Shown here: in pieces, positions 13,240-16,825 of the stretch
Position numbering within the stretch: position 1 is the stretch's first letter
Layout: the number at the start of each line of letters is the position of its first letter
NCBI GenBank assembly: GCA_022704885.1
Contig: JAKJFO010000079.1
Coordinates: 1 to 16,825 of the forward strand
Length of the DNA: 16,825 nucleotides
Source: Candidatus Rifleibacteriota bacterium
GTDB lineage: Bacteria; Riflebacteria; Ozemobacteria; Ozemobacterales; Ozemobacteraceae
Reading direction: 5' to 3'
Position numbers and translations under genes: made by a program
Notes under the pieces: model-generated
Told to the model about the DNA's origin: nothing
Databases searched by the model: none
Seen by the model: only the letters and a program-made list of their open reading frames with translations

Positions 13240-15504
13240 ATGAAACACTGTTATCGCATGTTTGTTTTTGTCGCTCTTTGTCTCTGTTTGTCTGTTGGTG
13301 CTGCGTTCGCCGACGGCATGATCTTTCCGATTCACGAAGAACGCATCATCTTCGTGCCGCCGTCACGACCGGCTGAGAATTTTACCGTGCCACTTTCGGT
13401 CAACAAGCATCATGTCAAAATACAGATCAACAACCTGGCGGCGACAACCGAGGTCGACCAGATATTCTTCAACCACCAGAACCATACGGTTGAGGGACTG
13501 TATATTTTCCCGCTGCCGGTCAATGCATCAATCAGCGGCTTTTCAATGGATGTTGAAGGAAAGATGACCAGCGGTGAGCTGATGGATGCCGACAAAGCCC
13601 GCAAAATCTACGAAGATATCGTCAGACAGATGCGTGACCCCGGCCTGCTGGAATATATGGGGCATGGCGTGTTCAAAACCCGCATCTACCCGATCGAAGC
13701 ACAGAGCGAAAAGAATGTAAAGATTGCCTACCAGGAAGCGCTGAAAATGGAAGGCGGCCTGGTACGTTATGTATATCCTCTCGATATCGACAAATACACC
13801 AAAGAAGACATGAAGAACGTAGCGATCGAGGCACTGGTCAAATCTGATCTGCCGATCAGCTCGGTGTATTCGCCGACACACAAGATTTCGATACATCGTA
13901 AGAACGAACGCGAAGTCGTAGTCGGCTTCGAAGCTGAGAAGCACTTTCCCGACAAGGATTTCGTGCTTTATTACGCCGTTGCCAGCAAAGACGTTTCGTT
14001 GAGCGCGATCAACCATCGGCCAGACCCGAGCGAAGACGGCACTTTCATGCTCATGCTGGCTCCTGCGCTCAAAGGTCAGCAGGAGAAGACACCGGACATA
14101 GATGTCGCTCTAGTTATGGATACTTCCGGCAGCATGGCCGGCAAGAAGATCACGCAGGCACGCAAGGCGCTTGAATATTGTATCAATTCACTGTCAGACG
14201 GCAGCAATTTCATTCTCGTCGATTTTTCGACCGAAGCCGAAGCTTACAAGGGCGCTCTGACAAAAATGAACGCCGACACACGAGAAGGGGCATTGAATTA
14301 CATCAAGAATCTCGATGCGGCAGGTGGCACCAATATTTCAGAATCGCTCGAGCTGGCGGTAGGAGCACTTAACAAGAGCGACAGCAAAAACCCGAAATTT
14401 ATCGTGTTCGTTACCGATGGCAAGCCCACCGCCGGGGAAACTGATGCTGACGCAATACTCAAGCTGATGTCGAGCAAAAACACAGAGGGAATAAGGCTGT
14501 TTTCTTTCGGAATTGGCGATGACCTCAACGCCACACTGATCGACAGCCTGGCAGAAGAGAACAACGGTGTATCAGACTATGTGTCTGAAGACGAAGATCT
14601 GGAAATCAAAATTTCGGGGCTGTTTTCGAAGCTGACGCACCCGGTTCTGACCGATGTCAGCCTGCAGTTTCACAATGTCGAAGTCAGCCAGATCTACCCA
14701 CGAAAGGTCGGCGACGTTTTCAAGGGCAGCAATATTCTTATTCTCGGCCGCTACAGCAAACCCGGCGCGGCGCGAATAACGCTGACCGGCCGTTTACGCG
14801 ACGAAAACGTCAAGCTCGATTTCGAAACTGATTTTCCGGCACGCGAGGGCGAAAATGCCTTCGTTGCCAAGATATGGGCGACCCGAAAGATCGGCTTTCT
14901 GCTCGAACAGATACGCAAAAACGGCGCTGACGATGAGCTCAAGAATGAGATCATCACGCTGGCGAAGCGCTACGGCATACTTACCCCATACACCTCTTAT
15001 CTGGTGCTCGAAGACAACGACAAGCTCGGCCCTAATCTGCGCCAGACCATGATTCCTGACGATATGCCATCGGCTTCGTTCGATGAAGAGAAGAGCCGAT
15101 TCTCAGTACAGCGCCTCGAAAGTCTTTCTGACGGTGCTGATGCGGTTGGTGCCTCGCGTGAGATGAACACCCTCAAGGCAGCGGCAGCTCCCCAGAGCTT
15201 CAGTCCGGCGCGGGCGCAACCCGGTTCGAGCGTGGTGACCAGAGGCATTCAGGCCCCGGTCAGCAAGGAAGCCGGTGGAAAGACCTTCTATTTTATCGAT
15301 GAAAAGTGGATCGACAGTTCGATCAAGGGTGAGAAACCTCAGATAACCGTCAAGGCCTGGTCAGCTGCCTACTTCGATCTCTGCAGTAAATACCCGGAAC
15401 TCGCCAAAATGCTTTCGGTCGGTGACAAAGTGGTCGTAATCTTCAAGAACAAGGTTATAGAAGTCAGCCCCGATCGCGGCGAAGACAAGTCTGTAGACCT
15501 GTAA
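13240..15504 (+). CDS. Secreted VIT and VWA domain protein (inter-alpha-trypsin inhibitor heavy-chain-like)
   Basis: The protein has 754 residues. GGGGAGG at 13229-13235 sits 4 nt before the ATG. The Sec signal peptide covers residues 1-24, with likely cleavage AFA before Asp25, and there is no lipobox. The VIT domain lies at about 30-165 (VEGLYIFPLP, ARKIYEDIVRQ, GHGVFKTRIYPI). The VWA domain, about 286-460, has a complete metal-ion-dependent adhesion site: D294-x-S296-x-S298 in DTSGSM, T364 in GGTN and D393 in TDG. RYGILTPYTSYLVLED (578-592) matches the conserved end of this family. The C-terminal region (GGKTFYFIDEKWIDSSIKGE and DKVVVIFKNKVIEVSP) also looks like a family tail. No C-terminal membrane segment or sorting signal is visible, so it is probably periplasmic or released. 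The role is likely metal-dependent protein binding; the partner is unknown. It stands alone between two terminators, without a convincing promoter. Confidence 0.92.
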   Translation: MKHCYRMFVFVALCLCLSVGAAFADGMIFPIHEERIIFVPPSRPAENFTVPLSVNKHHVKIQINNLAATTEVDQIFFNHQNHTVEGLYIFPLPVNASISGFSMDVEGKMTSGELMDADKARKIYEDIVRQMRDPGLLEYMGHGVFKTRIYPIEAQSEKNVKIAYQEALKMEGGLVRYVYPLDIDKYTKEDMKNVAIEALVKSDLPISSVYSPTHKISIHRKNEREVVVGFEAEKHFPDKDFVLYYAVASKDVSLSAINHRPDPSEDGTFMLMLAPALKGQQEKTPDIDVALVMDTSGSMAGKKITQARKALEYCINSLSDGSNFILVDFSTEAEAYKGALTKMNADTREGALNYIKNLDAAGGTNISESLELAVGALNKSDSKNPKFIVFVTDGKPTAGETDADAILKLMSSKNTEGIRLFSFGIGDDLNATLIDSLAEENNGVSDYVSEDEDLEIKISGLFSKLTHPVLTDVSLQFHNVEVSQIYPRKVGDVFKGSNILILGRYSKPGAARITLTGRLRDENVKLDFETDFPAREGENAFVAKIWATRKIGFLLEQIRKNGADDELKNEIITLAKRYGILTPYTSYLVLEDNDKLGPNLRQTMIPDDMPSASFDEEKSRFSVQRLESLSDGADAVGASREMNTLKAAAAPQSFSPARAQPGSSVVTRGIQAPVSKEAGGKTFYFIDEKWIDSSIKGEKPQITVKAWSAAYFDLCSKYPELAKMLSVGDKVVVIFKNKVIEVSPDRGEDKSVDL

Positions 15505-15521
15505 GAGCTTAATTTAAAGGC

Positions 15522-15562
15522 AATAATGCCGCCCGGCCAATGCCGGGCGGCATTATTTTTTT
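15522..15562 (+). terminator. Strong intrinsic terminator after the VIT-VWA gene
   Basis: A 15-bp perfect stem, AATAATGCCGCCCGG (15522-15536) with CCGGGCGGCATTATT (15543-15557), has a 6-nt loop CCAATG and T residues at 15556-15562. It isolates the VIT-VWA gene from the nucleoside transporter gene. Confidence 0.95.
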
Positions 15563-15588
15563 GAATTTTACTGCGATTGTGTTATCAT
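15561..15588 (+). promoter_or_regulatory. Candidate promoter of the nucleoside transporter gene
   Basis: TTGAAT (15561-15566, 4/6) and TATCAT (15583-15588, 5/6) are 16 bp apart, and TG at 15580-15581 forms an extended -10. The -35 begins in the T run of the preceding terminator. A start near 15595 leaves a leader of about 26 nt. Confidence 0.5.
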
Positions 15589-15620
15589 TCCTGCATTAAT
15601 ACAAGCGAGGAGCGCAAGGA

Positions 15621-16825
15621 ATGGAAAAATTCATCAGCCTGATCGGCATACCTGTTCAAATCGGCATTTGTTACGCACTTTCTACCGACCGCAAAAGAAT
15701 CGACTGGAAACTCGTCGGTTGGGGTATAGCTCTGCAGCTTATTTTTGCGCTTCTGATTCTCAAGACTCCCCAGGGAGAAGCACTTTTCGGCTGGCTCAAC
15801 GATGCAGTCGTAAGAATGCTGAGCTTCTCGACCGATGGTGCAAAGTTCATTTTCGGTGAACTGGTAAATTTTGTCGTGCCGGTCAATGTCGGTGATGCCA
15901 CAACATCACCCGAACTTGCCGCCGGGGTTTCGACGCTTAAACTCACCGCTACTACCGGCGCCTACTTTGCCTTCAACGTACTGCCGACGATAATCTTCTT
16001 CTCATCCTTCATGGCTATTCTTTATCACCTCGGCATCATGCAGAGACTGGTATATTACGTCGCCATGGTCATGCAGAAAACCATGAAGACTTCCGGGGCC
16101 GAATCACTCAGTGCTGCTGCGAACATCTTCGTCGGCCAGACCGAAGCGCCGCTGGTCATCAAACCCTATGTCGACAAGATGACTTTTTCTGAACTCTGCT
16201 GCATCATGACCGGCGGCATGGCAACCATTGCCGGTGGCGTCATGGCAGCTTATGTTGGCATGCTTAAAGACCACATACCTGGCATTGCCGGTCATCTGAT
16301 CGCCGCATCGGTCATGTCGGCGCCGGCAGCGATGGTTTTTGCCAAGATATTGGTACCAGAAACCGAAGTGCCGGTTACCAGCGGCAGTATCGAGCTCAGA
16401 ATCGAGAAAATCGATCAGAACGTCATCGACGCAGCTGCCCGCGGCTGTTCAGAAGGCATGAGTCTGGCGCTGAACGTGGCAGCGATGCTGATCGGTTTCA
16501 TCGCCATGATCGCCATGGGCAACCACATCTGGAAAATGATTGCTGACGCCGTTGGTATTACCAGCTACAACAGCATCGAATCGCTTATCGGTCTGATTGC
16601 CGCACCGTTCGCGTGGCTGCTGGGTATTCCGTCGAGTGATATTTTTATTGCCGGAGAACTGCTCGGCAAAAAAGTCATTCTTAATGAATTCGTCGCCTAT
16701 GCCGATCTTGGCAAATATGTCAACGGCCAGGTTCTTGGTGCCAATGGCGAACCGGTTCAGCTGGCGATGCGCAGCCGCATCATTCTGAGCTATGCCCTGT
16801 GCGGGTTTGCCAACCTTGGCTCGAT
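15621..16825 (+). CDS. NupC/CNT-family concentrative nucleoside transporter, 3' end outside the window
   Basis: The frame opens at ATG 15621 (GAGGAG at 15607-15612, 8 nt upstream) and runs for 401 codons to the right edge without a stop. CNT proteins import nucleosides with Na+ or H+. The N-terminus MEKFISLIGIPVQIGICYAL and the next hydrophobic segment form the first helices. Family motifs are FFSSFMAILYHLGIMQRLVY (126-145), VGQTEAPLVIKPY (171-183), NVAAMLIGFIAM (285-296), NEFVAYADL (355-363) and CGFANLGS (394-401). In the Vibrio cholerae CNT structure the GQTE, NEF Glu and FAN Asn positions bind the nucleoside, and all are kept here. The loop between NEFVAY and GFAN is longer than in short bacterial members. 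Most of the protein is visible; bacterial members are about 400-420 residues. Specificity (pyrimidine or purine) and coupling ion cannot be told. Confidence 0.95.
   Translation, partial: MEKFISLIGIPVQIGICYALSTDRKRIDWKLVGWGIALQLIFALLILKTPQGEALFGWLNDAVVRMLSFSTDGAKFIFGELVNFVVPVNVGDATTSPELAAGVSTLKLTATTGAYFAFNVLPTIIFFSSFMAILYHLGIMQRLVYYVAMVMQKTMKTSGAESLSAAANIFVGQTEAPLVIKPYVDKMTFSELCCIMTGGMATIAGGVMAAYVGMLKDHIPGIAGHLIAASVMSAPAAMVFAKILVPETEVPVTSGSIELRIEKIDQNVIDAAARGCSEGMSLALNVAAMLIGFIAMIAMGNHIWKMIADAVGITSYNSIESLIGLIAAPFAWLLGIPSSDIFIAGELLGKKVILNEFVAYADLGKYVNGQVLGANGEPVQLAMRSRIILSYALCGFANLGS

Noticed and set aside
1..16825. CRISPR arrays, insertion sequences, tRNA genes, toxin-antitoxin or defence systems
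   Set aside because: I saw no direct repeat arrays, transposase motifs, tRNA cloverleaf signatures or defence-related domains on either strand.

Overview
This window carries thirteen protein genes, complete or partial, all on the + strand, with short intergenic gaps. GC content looks moderate, start codons are mixed (ATG, GTG, TTG and one AUC), and Shine-Dalgarno sequences are strong. Signal peptides, type IV prepilin-like proteins and a periplasmic-type VIT/VWA protein suggest a diderm (Gram-negative-type) bacterium outside the well-studied lineages. I cannot name the phylum from the sequence. A pilin-rich candidate phylum such as Riflebacteria would fit, but that is a guess.

Layout. Positions 1-138 hold the end of an unrecognised helical protein, closed by a strong intrinsic terminator. 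Positions 380-4853 are a tightly packed, overlapping four-gene operon: a single-pass membrane protein, a very large GspK/PilX-like protein, and two prepilins resembling GspI/PilV and GspJ/PilW. These probably form the tip or initiation complex of a type IV pilus or type II secretion-like fibre. Positions 4942-7155 encode an NhaC-family Na+/H+ antiporter with an extra secreted N-terminal domain and a large internal hydrophilic insertion.

Positions 7152-8531 are the infC-rpmI-rplT translation operon. Its promoter overlaps the antiporter stop codon. A roughly 140-nt structured leader ends in an intrinsic terminator just before the infC ribosome binding site, and infC starts at AUC. This suggests two layers of feedback: attenuation, probably by L20, and start-codon discrimination by IF3. 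Positions 8559-13108 continue with a TrmH/SpoU rRNA methyltransferase, pheS, pheT and a small membrane protein, an order that resembles the infC-rpmI-rplT ... pheST neighbourhood of many bacteria. Positions 13240-15504 encode a secreted VIT-VWA protein between two terminators. From 15621 a CNT (NupC-type) nucleoside transporter runs off the window end.

No RNA genes, mobile elements, CRISPR arrays or defence systems were seen. Most of the window is ordinary core genome. The parts worth a second look are the infC leader with its AUC start, the oversized pilus-tip-like protein and its anchored partner, and the domain additions on the antiporter.
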